Of a stretch of 64,000 bases of DNA, positions 43,258-52,946 are shown one piece after another. Made by a program: the position numbers and the translations under genes. Below the pieces are notes generated by a model. It worked only from the letters and a program-made list of their open reading frames with translations, had not been told where the DNA came from and searched no databases. Numbering within the stretch: position 1 is the first letter of the stretch; every line of letters begins with the position of its first letter. The stretch is taken from positions 310,001-374,000 of the forward strand of contig NZ_JAPMIT010000003.1 in the NCBI RefSeq assembly GCF_026410545.1, read 5' to 3'. The stretch comes from Microbacterium sp. STN6 (GTDB lineage: Bacteria > Actinomycetota > Actinomycetes > Actinomycetales > Microbacteriaceae).

Positions 43258-44217
43258 TCAGAGGGGGTTGCGCATCGCCTCGACGGCGAGGGCCGAGTAG
43301 ACCTCGCCCAGCTCGAGACCGGCAGCCTCGATCGCCTGCGGCACGAGCGACGTCTCCGTGAGACCGGGAAGCACATTCGCCTCGAGGAACCACGAGGTCC
43401 CGCGCTCGTCGATGATGAGATCGACCCGGGAGATGTGACGGAGGCCCAGGGCGTTGTGCGCGGCGATGGCGATGCGCGCCGCGTCGTCCGCGACATCCGC
43501 TTCAAGGCGTGCCGGGGTGTAGAACCGCGTCTCCCCCGCGTTGTAGCGAGCCTCGAAGCTGTAGACGCCGGAGAGTGGCACGATCTCGACGGCGGGAAGT
43601 GCCTGCGGTCCGTCCCCCGTGTCGATGATGGTGATCGCTACCTCGGTTCCCGTGACCTTGCGCTCGATGAGAGCGACGTCGGAATAGGTATACGCGTCCA
43701 CCATGGCGCGCGGCAGATCGTCGGGACCATCGACGATCGTGACGCCTTGGGCAGACCCGCCCTTCGCCGGCTTCACCACCAATGGCGTACCGAGCGCGTC
43801 GAGCACGGTGCGAAGAACGCTGGCCGCGCCGAGCTCACGAAATGATTCGGTCGACAGTGTGACCGACTCGGGTGTGTGGATGCCGGCCTCGGCCACGAGT
43901 GTCTTGGCGGTCGGCTTCGACCATGCGAGCCTGGCGTGCCGGGCGTCCGAGCCGACGAAGGGAACGCCGAGCAACGCGAGGAGCGCGCGGAGCGCGCCAT
44001 CCTCTCCGCTGGCTCCATGCAGGGCTGGCCAGACCACGTCGGGGCGCGTCTCGGCAAGGAACTGCAGCACCGTGCTGTCCGGCTCGTGGAAGGACACGCG
44101 GTGCCCGAGCGCCGACAAGCCGTCGGCGACCCGTCGGCCGGAGCGCAGCGAGACATCGCGCTCGTGCGAAATCCCGCCCGCGAGAACTGCCACGGAAAGT
44201 TCAGAGAAACTCGACAT
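43258..44217 (-). CDS. ddl: D-alanine--D-alanine ligase
   Basis: The 319-residue ATP-grasp enzyme has VAVLAGGISHERDVSLRSG, ALHGASGEDGALRALL, VVKPAKGGSAQGV and RVDLIIDERGTSWFLEANVLPGLTETS, the Ddl pattern. It makes the D-Ala-D-Ala of peptidoglycan precursors. It lies 13 bp after the aminotransferase gene and is probably co-transcribed. Confidence 0.93.
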   Translation of the reverse strand: MSSFSELSVAVLAGGISHERDVSLRSGRRVADGLSALGHRVSFHEPDSTVLQFLAETRPDVVWPALHGASGEDGALRALLALLGVPFVGSDARHARLAWSKPTAKTLVAEAGIHTPESVTLSTESFRELGAASVLRTVLDALGTPLVVKPAKGGSAQGVTIVDGPDDLPRAMVDAYTYSDVALIERKVTGTEVAITIIDTGDGPQALPAVEIVPLSGVYSFEARYNAGETRFYTPARLEADVADDAARIAIAAHNALGLRHISRVDLIIDERGTSWFLEANVLPGLTETSLVPQAIEAAGLELGEVYSALAVEAMRNPL

Positions 44218-44230
44218 GATCAGGTCTTTC

Positions 44231-45550
44231 TTAACGAAGATCGGAGGGGGGATTGGGGTATGTGCGGCCGGGACGCACCGGGTTGAGCGACCCGGTGCCG
44301 GCGAAGGTGTCGAGCAGATCGAGTTCCCCGTTGATCACCGTGGCGAGACGACGGATGCCGACGCGGATCTGCTCAGGGGTCGGATAGCAGAACGAGAGCC
44401 GGATGTTCTGGCGGCCGCCGCCATCGGCGTAGAACGCGGTGCCCGGCGTGTAGGCGACGAGTTCCTTGACCGCCCGAGGGAGCATCGCTTTCGAGTCGAG
44501 ACGCTCGGGCAGCGTGAGCCACACGTAGAAGCCGCCGTTCGGGTTCGTCCATGAGAGTTCTGGCAGGTACTCCCCCAGGGCCGCGAGCATGGTCTCTTTG
44601 CGCTCCCGGTAGACGCCGCGGAACGTGTCGATCTGGCCCTGCCAGTCGGCGTCAGAGAGGTACTGCGAGATGACGAGTTGGCTGAACGAGCTGGGGCTCA
44701 GCACGGCGGCCTCATTCGCCAGGATCAGCTTTTCGCGGATGGCGTGTGGCGCGAGCGCCCAGCCCACACGGAATCCCGGGGCGAGCGTCTTCGAGAAGGT
44801 GCCGAGGTAGACGACACCCTCGCTTTCGACCGAGCGCATGGCATCCGGCGCACGATCCCCGAAGTACAGCAGTCCGTAGGGGTTGTCTTCGAGCACGAGA
44901 ATGTCGTTCTGGCGCGCGATCTCGAGGATCTCGAGCCGGCGCTCCCAGCTCAGCGTTACGCCGGCGGGGTTGTGGAAGCTCGGCACGGTGTAAAGGAACT
45001 TGACCCGCCTGCCCTCGGCTTTCAGCCTGGCGATGTGCTCGCGCAGGGCCTGCGGGATAAGCCCGTGCTCATCCATGGGAACGTGGTCGACGTCGGCCTG
45101 GAACGAATTGAAGATCACCATGGCGGTGACGTAGCTGGGCCCCTCGGCGAGCACTATGTCACCGGGGTCGATGAAGAGCTTGCTGAAGAGCTCGAGCGCG
45201 TGCTGCGATCCCGTCGTCACCACGACGTCGTCGGCGCTGCCCGAAATACCCTCGAGCGCCATGACCTCGAGAATCTGCTCGCGCAGCGCGGGAACGCCCT
45301 GTCCCGAACCATACTGCAGGGCGACGGCGCCTCGCTCGCGCATCACGCGATCCATGGCGCCGACCACGAGATCGCGCGGCAGCGCCGAGACGTACGGCAT
45401 GCCGCCTGCGAGCGAAACGACCTCGGGCCGCGAGGCCACGGCGAACAGGGCTCGAACCTCGCTCGCGGTCAGGCCGCTCGTGCGCGCCGCGTAGTGGTCA
45501 TACCACGGGTCGAGATTGTTTCCCTGGTTCGCTGTGCCCTTGTCCGACAT
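44231..45550 (-). CDS. PLP-dependent class I/II aminotransferase (LysN/MocR-like fold)
   Basis: The 439-residue protein has VSLAGGMPY, LQYGSGQGVPALREQI, TTGSQHALELFSKLFIDPGDIVLAEGPSY, PSFHNPAGVTLSWERR, EDNPYGLLYFG and the lysine motif GTFSKTLAPGFRVGW. This is the fold I 2-aminoadipate/valine-type group. There is no DNA-binding domain. The actual amino acid is not evident. ATG 45550 is preferred (AGGA upstream); 45556 is in frame. Pairing with ddl suggests a cell-wall or alanine link but is not decisive. Confidence 0.88.
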   Translation of the reverse strand: MSDKGTANQGNNLDPWYDHYAARTSGLTASEVRALFAVASRPEVVSLAGGMPYVSALPRDLVVGAMDRVMRERGAVALQYGSGQGVPALREQILEVMALEGISGSADDVVVTTGSQHALELFSKLFIDPGDIVLAEGPSYVTAMVIFNSFQADVDHVPMDEHGLIPQALREHIARLKAEGRRVKFLYTVPSFHNPAGVTLSWERRLEILEIARQNDILVLEDNPYGLLYFGDRAPDAMRSVESEGVVYLGTFSKTLAPGFRVGWALAPHAIREKLILANEAAVLSPSSFSQLVISQYLSDADWQGQIDTFRGVYRERKETMLAALGEYLPELSWTNPNGGFYVWLTLPERLDSKAMLPRAVKELVAYTPGTAFYADGGGRQNIRLSFCYPTPEQIRVGIRRLATVINGELDLLDTFAGTGSLNPVRPGRTYPNPPSDLR

Positions 45551-45667
45551 GGTCATCCTGTTCTGAAACGTGCTTTCCATGCTAGGGGATGCGCCGCAGC
45601 GCCCCGCACCCACCAGGGCGGGCGAGCGCCGCGCCGCCGCAGGGCGCAACGGCTCGCAGGGCGAGCG

Positions 45668-45844
45668 TCAGAGGGTGATACGGCCGCTGCGAAGCACGAA
45701 GAACATGACGATACCCACCACGGCGAGAACCGCGAACAGCAGGCCGAGCGCAACAGAGCCGCTGGTGAACTGCAGGACGGCGCAGAAGCCGAACAGGATC
45801 GCTGCGCCCGCGAACAGCACGAGGGGGATGTTCTTCAGAGTCAC
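45668..45844 (-). CDS. Small two-helix membrane protein, unknown
   Basis: From GTG 45844 the frame encodes VTLKNIPLVLFAGAAILFGF and a second hydrophobic helix (VALGLLFAVLAVVGIVMFFVLR), 58 residues in total. AAGG lies a few bases upstream. An ATG at 45901 would add 19 residues with no hydrophobic content. No homology is recognised; it is probably a real but uncharacterised membrane protein. Confidence 0.5.
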   Translation of the reverse strand: MTLKNIPLVLFAGAAILFGFCAVLQFTSGSVALGLLFAVLAVVGIVMFFVLRSGRITL

Positions 45845-45902
45845 GCCTTCAAGGGTAGGCCGTGCCGCTGTGAGGACAGAGTTGTGGTGGGTTAGACGCA
45901 AA

Positions 45903-45937
45903 CGGTGGTCGAGCAGAGTGCGACTGCTCGACCACCG
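45903..45937 (-). terminator. Hairpin terminator after trxA
   Basis: 14-bp perfect arms (CGGTGGTCGAGCAG and its complement) around a 7-nt loop lie 75 bp downstream of the minus-strand trxA stop. A family A palindrome sits between them. Confidence 0.6.
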
Positions 45938-45960
45938 GGGGGACTGGCGTTTCGGGGGCG

Positions 45961-45995
45961 GGGTTTCGAGACGCGCCTTTGGCGCTCCTCAACCC
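45961..45995. repeat. Palindromic element, family A (after trxA)
   Basis: GGGTTTCGAGA at the left and CTCCTCAACCC at the right enclose CGCGCCTTTGGCG. It is the clearest copy of the outer arms, 17 bp from the trxA stop. Confidence 0.82.
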
Positions 45996-46011
45996 ACGTT
46001 CCGGCTTCGGC

Positions 46012-46338
46012 CTAGGCGAGGTAGGCGGCGAGGTCCGCCTCGAGAGCGGGCTTCGGCTTCGCGCCGATGACGGTCTTGACGACCTCGCCCTTCTGGTACA
46101 CCTTCATCGCGGGGATCGACGTGATCTGGTACTTCGCCGCGGTCTGCGGGTTCTCGTCGACGTTGAGCTTCACGATCTCGATCTTGTCGGTGTTCTCCGC
46201 CGCGATCTGGTCGAGGATCGGGCCGACTGCGCGACACGGGCCGCACCACTCAGCCCAGAAGTCGACCAGGATCGTCTTCTCGCTGTTCAGGACATCGCTC
46301 TCGAACGTGGCATCGGTCACGCTGCGTGCTGCTGACAT
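46012..46338 (-). CDS. trxA: Thioredoxin
   Basis: The 108-residue protein has the active site WAEWCGPCRAV and the cis-Pro loop ITSIPAMKVYQKGE. It reduces protein disulfides using TrxB. ATG 46338 follows GGAGAG. It lies 51 bp after trxB, the classic trxB-trxA pair. Confidence 0.97.
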   Translation of the reverse strand: MSAARSVTDATFESDVLNSEKTILVDFWAEWCGPCRAVGPILDQIAAENTDKIEIVKLNVDENPQTAAKYQITSIPAMKVYQKGEVVKTVIGAKPKPALEADLAAYLA

Positions 46339-46389
46339 TGTTGTTCTCTCCTTCTCGGATGGTTTCTGAGGTCGTGGCAACCGGGCGGA

Positions 46390-47358
46390 TCAGGCGGTCG
46401 CGAGCTGGGGCGCGCCCACGCCGGCCGGCTGCTCGGCAGGCAGGCTGGCAAGGTACTGCTCGGCATCAAGGGCCGCCACAGTACCGGATGCTGCCGCGGT
46501 GACGGCCTGCCGGTAGTGCGGGTCGATCACGTCACCGGCAGCAAAAACCCCGGTCAGGCTGGTTTTCGACGACCGGCCCTGCACCGCGATGGTTCCCTCG
46601 GCCGTGAGGTCGAGCTTGCCGTGGACGAGGTGCGTGCGCGGGTCGTTGCCGATGGCGATGAAGAGACCATCGAGCGCCAGGTCGCGCTCCACGCCGGTCT
46701 GGGTGTCACGCAGCACGACGCCGTCGATGGCATCACCGCCCGTGATGCCAACCACCTGCGAGTTCCACACGAACTCGATCTTCTCGTTGGCGAACGCTCG
46801 CTCCTGCATGATCTTCGAGGCGCGCAGGCTGTCCTTGCGGTGAATCACGTAGACCTTCTCGGCGAACCGGGTGAGGAACGTGGCCTCCTCCATCGCCGAG
46901 TCGCCGCCGCCGACGACCGCGATCGTCTTCTGGCGGAAGAAGAAGCCGTCGCACGTGGCGCACCACGAGACGCCGTGGCCCGAGAGCCGTTCCTCGTCGC
47001 TCAGCCCGAGCTTGCGGTACGCCGACCCGGTGGCGAAGATGACGGTGCGTGCTTCATGCACGGCGCCGGAGCCCAGGGTGACCCTCTTCACGTCGCCGTC
47101 GAGCTCGAGGTTCGTGACGTCGTCGAGCACGATCTCGGCGCCGAACCGCTCGGCCTGCGCCTGCATCTGCATCATGAGCTCTGGCCCCTGAATGCCCTCG
47201 GGGAAGCCTGGGAAGTTCTCGACCTCGGTCGTCTTCATGAGCTCGCCGCCCGCTTCGACCGAGCTGGCGATCACGAGCGGTTCGAGGTTGGCGCGCGCAG
47301 CGTAGATGGCGGCGGTGTAGCCCGCCGGTCCCGATCCGATGATGATGATCTGCCGCAC
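46390..47358 (-). CDS. trxB: Thioredoxin-disulfide reductase
   Basis: The 322-residue flavoprotein has the FAD motif IIGSGPAGYTAAIYAAR, the redox motif CATCDGFFFR, the NADPH motif VVGGGDSAMEEATFL, HRKDSLRAS and GVFAAGDVIDPHYRQ. It passes NADPH electrons to thioredoxin. Confidence 0.97.
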   Translation of the reverse strand: MRQIIIIGSGPAGYTAAIYAARANLEPLVIASSVEAGGELMKTTEVENFPGFPEGIQGPELMMQMQAQAERFGAEIVLDDVTNLELDGDVKRVTLGSGAVHEARTVIFATGSAYRKLGLSDEERLSGHGVSWCATCDGFFFRQKTIAVVGGGDSAMEEATFLTRFAEKVYVIHRKDSLRASKIMQERAFANEKIEFVWNSQVVGITGGDAIDGVVLRDTQTGVERDLALDGLFIAIGNDPRTHLVHGKLDLTAEGTIAVQGRSSKTSLTGVFAAGDVIDPHYRQAVTAAASGTVAALDAEQYLASLPAEQPAGVGAPQLATA

Positions 47359-47448
47359 GAATACTCCCTGAAGTGCTCACGAGTCGAGGTGATTCGACCC
47401 GTACAACACATCCTAGGCGGCTGCTATTCCAGCGCCATGTCAGCCAGG

Positions 47449-49059
47449 TCAGCGACGACGGATGCGCGCCGCAAGCGGCGCGAGCACTCCGCGCAGTTCC
47501 GGAACGCGCAGCGCGATCAGCAGCGAGAAGTACACGGCGGCGACCACCGCCCCGGCGGCGATCATGGTGACGACCGCCTGTGGCTTGCCGCTCACACCGA
47601 ACCCGCCGTCGTGCGTCGCCCCGAGCGCCGTGAGAACGAGCCAGCCGAGGAGCGCGGCGGGCACCGCAGCGACCGCGTAGCGGGTGAGGCTCGCCCCGAT
47701 TCTGCGGCCGTCGAACGTGCCGATGCGCCGCCGAAGCAGGTACCAGGCGAGCGCCATCTGCACGGTGGTGGCGACGCTCTGCCCGAGCGCGACGCCGATG
47801 GCGATGTATGGGCTGGGAAGCATGGCGCATCCGATGAGAATCAGGGTGAAGACGATGCCCTCGGCCAGCGTGAAGTAAAACGGCGTCTTCGTGTCGCCGA
47901 GCGCGTAGAAGGCGCGCTGCACCACGAAGAGCAGCGTGAACGAGAGCAGTCCGACGACGTTGGCGATGATCACGAACCCCATCGACTGCGTCTGATAGAA
48001 GGTCTTCGTGAACAGCCGGGCGAACGGGAACGCGAGCACGATGAGCCCCGCGGTGGCGGCCATGATCAGCAGGGTCACGGCACGGATGGCGGCAGAGATA
48101 TCGGCCTTGAGTTCCGACATGCGCCCTGACGCCCCGGCCGCGCTCATGCGCGTGAAGTACGCCGTCGCGATCGAGACCGTGACGATGGAGTGAGGGAGCA
48201 TGAAAATGAGCCACGACCGCGAGAGCACGCTGACGGACGGGTCATCGGCATCCGCTAGTGAGGCGACGTTGCTCTGCACCACGCCCGTGAGCGTGGTGAC
48301 CATGAGCATGCCGAAGGTCCAGCTGGCCATGCGGCCCACCTCGCGCAGGCCCACTCCGCGCCAGTGGAAATCCGGGCGGAAGCTGAGGCCGCTGCGCCGC
48401 CAGAACAGAATGAGCACGATTGCCTGCGTGGCGACGCCGAGGGTCGCGGTCGCGCCGATGGTGGTGATCATGCCGCCGGAGAAGTCGGCGACCGTGCGGG
48501 CGCCCTCGGGGTCGGAGCCGAAGAACAGCATGAAGAGAGCGAAGCCGATGATGGCGATGACGTTGTTGAACACGGGCGCCCAGGTGAAGGGGCCGAAGAC
48601 GCTGCGCGCGTTCAGCACCTCGCCGAGCACCGTGTACATGCCGTAGAAGAAGATCTGGGGCAGGCACCAGAACGCGAAGACCGTGGCGAGATTCGTCTGC
48701 GCCTCGTTGAAGCCCGAGACCGTGACGCGCACGAGAACGGGTGCGAGCGCCGTCGCCACGAGCGTGGTCAGCCCGAGAATGACGATCGCGATCGTCAGCA
48801 GCTTGTTGATGTACGCGCGGCCGCCGTCGGCGTGCAGGCCGGCGCGCACGATCTGCGGCACGAGCACGGCATTCAGCACGCCGCCGGCGACGATCACGTA
48901 GATGGTGTTGGGCAGCTGGTTGGCCGCCGCGAAGCTGTTGGCGGCCGAGCCGTATGTGCCGATTGCGAGCGCGAGCACGAACATGTTGACGAACCCGAGC
49001 ACGCGCGACACCATGGTGCCCGCGGCGAGCACTGCGCTCGCCCGACGCACCTCAGCCAC
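47449..49059 (-). CDS. murJ: MurJ/MviN lipid II flippase
   Basis: The 536-residue MOP-superfamily protein has about 14 membrane segments. Family features are AAGTMVSRVLGFVNMFVLALAIG at the start, then AANQLPNTIYVIVAGGVLNAVLVPQI, and VVQRAFYALGDTKTPFYFT. It flips lipid II across the membrane. GTG 49059 overlaps the upstream DUF6049 gene by 8 bp. It lacks the cytoplasmic kinase-like and extracellular domains of mycobacterial MviN, so it is the short form. Confidence 0.95.
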   Translation of the reverse strand: MAEVRRASAVLAAGTMVSRVLGFVNMFVLALAIGTYGSAANSFAAANQLPNTIYVIVAGGVLNAVLVPQIVRAGLHADGGRAYINKLLTIAIVILGLTTLVATALAPVLVRVTVSGFNEAQTNLATVFAFWCLPQIFFYGMYTVLGEVLNARSVFGPFTWAPVFNNVIAIIGFALFMLFFGSDPEGARTVADFSGGMITTIGATATLGVATQAIVLILFWRRSGLSFRPDFHWRGVGLREVGRMASWTFGMLMVTTLTGVVQSNVASLADADDPSVSVLSRSWLIFMLPHSIVTVSIATAYFTRMSAAGASGRMSELKADISAAIRAVTLLIMAATAGLIVLAFPFARLFTKTFYQTQSMGFVIIANVVGLLSFTLLFVVQRAFYALGDTKTPFYFTLAEGIVFTLILIGCAMLPSPYIAIGVALGQSVATTVQMALAWYLLRRRIGTFDGRRIGASLTRYAVAAVPAALLGWLVLTALGATHDGGFGVSGKPQAVVTMIAAGAVVAAVYFSLLIALRVPELRGVLAPLAARIRRR

Positions 49060-51322
49060 CCGAGGCTCCGTCTTCCGGGGGTGTGCTTGCGTCGGCGGCG
49101 ACCGCGTTCTCCGGCGCGGCAGCGCCGGCATCCGCTTCGCCGTCGCCGTGCGGCTCCGCTCGCTTCTCGGCCCTATGCCGCAGCAGGTTGCGCACGATTC
49201 CGAAGCCGAACAGGCCCACGACGATGATGGCGAGGGCGAGCGCGACGACGCCCTCCCACTCGGCGTGCACCTCGACCGGAATGCTGGCCTCGTCGCCGAT
49301 GGCGACGCCGGTGGGGCTGTAGAGCTGCAGGTAGAGCTTGACCTTGCCGTTGCCAAGATTGGCCTTCACGGGCACCCTCATGGTCGCGCGCGAATCGGCC
49401 TGGACCGTCTGAGTAGCGTTGCCGTCGATCTCGAGCCGGGCATTCGACGGCCGAGTCTGCAGCACCAGGTTCACGCGCTGCGAGAATCCGTTCTCGACGG
49501 TCACAGGAATGGGCGCCTCCGTGCTGAAGACGTTCACGTTGCTCGCGGGCACGATCTTGACCGAGTCGAGAATGGCCGCGCTCGACTTCGTGTTGGCGGC
49601 GAGCGCCGAGGGCCAGTCGTTCTGAGCGTTGAACCACGACACTCCGAGCAGCGCGAGCAGGTTCGCCCGAGTGGGCCCGGTGAGGGTCGTGGGGTCGTCG
49701 AGCAGTGTGGCGAAGGCGTTCAGGTTCTTCTCGGTTGTCAACAGCTGACGGATGCCGGCGACGTGCTGCGCGGTCTCCGGGGCGTCCTTGATCGTGACGC
49801 CCGGTGTCGGGGCGGCGTCGAGGGCCGCGGGAAGCGAGACCGAGCTGACCCACGGTGCCGACGCGAGCGCGTCGAGTGTGAGGGAGAGGCGCAGAGAGTC
49901 GGCCGGCCAGCCGCGAGACAGGGTGGCGAGAATGGTTCGGGCCTCGGGTCCCTTCTCCTGGCCGACGAGTTCGAGCTCGGCACCCAGCTGCGACATGGCG
50001 CGGTTCCATGCGGTCGGCGAGGTGGCGCCGACCGCGGAGCGGAGGGCATTCGACACGGCGTCGTCTGCGGCGATGACCGTGTTGTCGCCCGCCGAGAACG
50101 CGGCGTTCGGGGTGGTCTTCACCTCGCCCATCGACGTGTTCGAGCCGGAGACGATCGTGGTCTTCAGGCCGTTCGCGGCAAAGACCGGCAGGTCGGCGGC
50201 ACGCACCGTGCCATCGGCCGGCCAGACGATGCCGCTCATGGTGTACGGCCACGAGAGCAGCTCGTCGAGGGTGGGCAGCGCCGGCCCGCTCGTCGACGTG
50301 GGCGTCGGTGTGGGCGAAGCCGGCGCCTTGCTCGTGGCCTCGGGCGTCTCCCCGACGTGATCCGGTGGCGCCTGGAAGTCGGAGGGCTTCATCGCCCAGG
50401 CCAGGCTCGTGGGCTTCAGCAGCTCGGTCACTCCCGCCTGCACCTCGCCGGCCGCGTCTGCGTCGCCGTATTGCAGGGGGAAGACGTCGTTGGGCAGGTT
50501 GAGCAGCTTCTGCCGCCACTCGAGCGCCGATTCAGGAGCCGAACTGCCGAGCACCCGGATCGAGGCGAGGATCATGGGATCAAGCCCGATGGCGACATCC
50601 GGATGCCCGTCGAGCCCGTCGATCTGGCGTGAGAGCAGACCGTTCGCGGCCGTGTATGTGGCGAGGTCGGCCGCGCTGATGAGGCCTTTGGAGCCGGCGG
50701 GAACCGTGATCGGCATGGCAATGGCCAGATTGGTGCGCTTGCCGGCATCCGCTGGTTGCCAGAGCAGAGCGCCGTGACCTGAGGCGACCGCCTTGGTGCC
50801 GGCACTCAACGAGGCGCCGAGGGGCAGGATGGCGGCACGGTCGCGAGTCAGAGCGACCGCCGTCGACGGAACCGTGATGCGAACGGTCGTCGTGCTGCCC
50901 GGCTCGACCCGGCCGGCCGTCGCGGTGCCGAGCGAGCGCACACCGTCGGGTCGATCGGTGCCGTCCGACCAGTCCGAGAGCGCGTCTCGCGTGGTGAGGC
51001 TGCCGTCTGCCAGCCACACGCTGATCGACCCCGCGTCGACGGGCGCGGAGCCGCTGTTGCTGATCATCGCGCTGACGACCAGGTCGATGCCGGGCTTCAG
51101 CACGCCGCCGTTGTCGGCGGCGACCGAAAGCGTCACGGCGGCGGGCTTCGTGGCCGTCGCGTCGGATGCGCCCGCGGCCGCGTGCGCCGAGACCCCCGAA
51201 GCGGCCTGCGTCGCGCCGGTGGCGGCCCCCGCTGCCGCGGGAGCGGCGGCGACGACGACCGCGGCGACCGAGAGCGTGAGGGCCGCGGCGACACGGCCGA
51301 GACGACCCCAGTGGCCGATCAT
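49052..51322 (-). CDS. DUF6049-like large secreted/membrane-anchored protein
   Basis: The 756-residue protein has an N-terminal signal peptide (MIGHWGRLGRVAAALTLSVAAVVVAAAPAAAG), a Thr/Ala-rich extracellular body with beta-rich segments, a TPTPTSTSGP linker near residue 340, and one membrane helix near the C-terminus (VVALALAIIVVGLFGFGIVRNLL) before a charged acidic tail. This is the actinobacterial protein always found with murJ. Its exact role is unknown. It is translationally coupled to murJ. Confidence 0.85.
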   Translation of the reverse strand: MIGHWGRLGRVAAALTLSVAAVVVAAAPAAAGAATGATQAASGVSAHAAAGASDATATKPAAVTLSVAADNGGVLKPGIDLVVSAMISNSGSAPVDAGSISVWLADGSLTTRDALSDWSDGTDRPDGVRSLGTATAGRVEPGSTTTVRITVPSTAVALTRDRAAILPLGASLSAGTKAVASGHGALLWQPADAGKRTNLAIAMPITVPAGSKGLISAADLATYTAANGLLSRQIDGLDGHPDVAIGLDPMILASIRVLGSSAPESALEWRQKLLNLPNDVFPLQYGDADAAGEVQAGVTELLKPTSLAWAMKPSDFQAPPDHVGETPEATSKAPASPTPTPTSTSGPALPTLDELLSWPYTMSGIVWPADGTVRAADLPVFAANGLKTTIVSGSNTSMGEVKTTPNAAFSAGDNTVIAADDAVSNALRSAVGATSPTAWNRAMSQLGAELELVGQEKGPEARTILATLSRGWPADSLRLSLTLDALASAPWVSSVSLPAALDAAPTPGVTIKDAPETAQHVAGIRQLLTTEKNLNAFATLLDDPTTLTGPTRANLLALLGVSWFNAQNDWPSALAANTKSSAAILDSVKIVPASNVNVFSTEAPIPVTVENGFSQRVNLVLQTRPSNARLEIDGNATQTVQADSRATMRVPVKANLGNGKVKLYLQLYSPTGVAIGDEASIPVEVHAEWEGVVALALAIIVVGLFGFGIVRNLLRHRAEKRAEPHGDGEADAGAAAPENAVAADASTPPEDGASGG

Positions 51323-51515
51323 CGGGTCGTTGTGCCGCGCGCCTGAGCGCGCGACTCCACCTCGGCCACCATGTGCGCAATTCTAGGGTGTCCGCGCTGT
51401 GAGGCATCGGCGAGTGTCGGCGCGAAATCGCGTGCCGCCCTCTGATGCCAGCCGCGCCGCCATGCGTGCCGCCCGACGATGCCTGCCTGATCAACACGGC
51501 TTAGGCTGGGGAACC

Positions 51516-52946
51516 ATGCAGAACGTCGCCGCCTCCCTTGCGCGCGTCAGCGACTTGGCGGCATCCGAGCCGGTCTCCACGCTGGCCCGCGCGTTCGCGG
51601 ATGCCGGTTTCGAGCTCTCGCTCGTCGGTGGCCCCGTACGTGACGCCCTGCTCGGGCGGCATGTGCATGACCTCGACTTCACGACCGACGCGCGGCCAGA
51701 TGACATTCTGCGCGTGCTGAGGCCCCTTGCCGACGCGCATTGGGACATGGGGCGGGCCTTCGGCACGATCGGCGCGCGGATCGGCGCGGACACCGTCGAG
51801 ATCACGACGTACCGGGCCGACAGCTACGACGGTGCGACGCGCAAGCCTGACGTGGTCTTCGGCGACAGCCTCGAGGCCGATCTGACGAGGCGCGACTTCA
51901 CCGTGAACGCGCTGGCCCTGCGCGTGCCCGAGTGCCGACTGGTCGACCCATCCGGTGGCGTGGAGGACCTGATGGCGGGCCTGCTGCGCACGCCGGACAC
52001 CCCCGAGATCTCGTTCGGCGACGACCCGTTGCGCATGCTGCGCGCCGCCCGGTTCTCGGCCCAGCTGGCCTTCCGCGTCGCCGACGACGCGCGCGAGGCC
52101 ATGACGGGCATGGCTGAGCGCATCTCCATCGTCAGCGCCGAGCGTGTGCGCGACGAACTGGTCAAGCTGCTGTCGTGCGACGACCCGCGCGGCGGCCTGC
52201 AGTTGCTCGTCGACACGGGCCTCGCCGACCTGATCCTTCCAGAGCTGCCGGCGCTGCGTCTCGAGATCGACGAGCACCACCACCACAAGGACGTCTACCA
52301 GCACACCCTCACGGTCGTCGAGCAGGCCATCGGCTACGAGCACGAGCGGCACCCGGGCGAGAAGCCCGACATCGTGCTGCGCCTCGCCGCCCTGCTGCAC
52401 GACATCGGCAAGCCGGCGACCCGTCGCTTCGAGGCGGGCGGGGCGGTGAGCTTCTACCACCACGACATGGTCGGGGCGAAGCTGGCACGCAAGCGCCTGC
52501 GTGCGCTGCGCTTCGACAACGACACCGTCGCCGCCGTCGGAGCGCTCATCGAGCTGCACTTGAGATTCTTCGGATACGCGGACGCCGCCTGGACCGACTC
52601 CGCGGTGCGCCGATACGTTCGCGACGCCGGCGATCAGCTCGAGCGGCTGCACATGCTGACGCGCGCCGACGTGACGACGCGCAACCGGCGCAAGGCCGAC
52701 CGTCTCGGCTTCGCCTACGACGACCTCGAGCAGCGCATCGCCGAGCTCGCCGAGCAGGAGGACCTGGCCAGCAAACGCCCCGACCTCGACGGCGAGCAGA
52801 TCATGGCAATCCTGGGAATCGGGCCGGGGCCCCAGGTGGGTCGCGCATACCGGTTCCTGCTCGAGTTGAGGCTCGACGAGGGTCCCCTCGGCGAGGAGGA
52901 GGCCACGCGCCGCCTGCTCGAGTGGCGCGACCGCGACGATGCCTAG
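51516..52946 (+). CDS. cca: CCA tRNA nucleotidyltransferase
   Basis: The 476-residue class II enzyme has LVGGPVRDALLGRHVHDLDFTTDARP with the DxD pair, TYRADSYDGATRKPD, RRDFTVNALALRV, DPLRMLRAARFSAQL and an HD domain (LLHDIGKPATRRF). It adds or repairs the 3' CCA end; tRNA-Leu and tRNA-Ile here lack an encoded CCA. ATG 51516 is chosen. It overlaps the permease gene by 8 bp. Confidence 0.96.
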   Translation: MQNVAASLARVSDLAASEPVSTLARAFADAGFELSLVGGPVRDALLGRHVHDLDFTTDARPDDILRVLRPLADAHWDMGRAFGTIGARIGADTVEITTYRADSYDGATRKPDVVFGDSLEADLTRRDFTVNALALRVPECRLVDPSGGVEDLMAGLLRTPDTPEISFGDDPLRMLRAARFSAQLAFRVADDAREAMTGMAERISIVSAERVRDELVKLLSCDDPRGGLQLLVDTGLADLILPELPALRLEIDEHHHHKDVYQHTLTVVEQAIGYEHERHPGEKPDIVLRLAALLHDIGKPATRRFEAGGAVSFYHHDMVGAKLARKRLRALRFDNDTVAAVGALIELHLRFFGYADAAWTDSAVRRYVRDAGDQLERLHMLTRADVTTRNRRKADRLGFAYDDLEQRIAELAEQEDLASKRPDLDGEQIMAILGIGPGPQVGRAYRFLLELRLDEGPLGEEEATRRLLEWRDRDDA

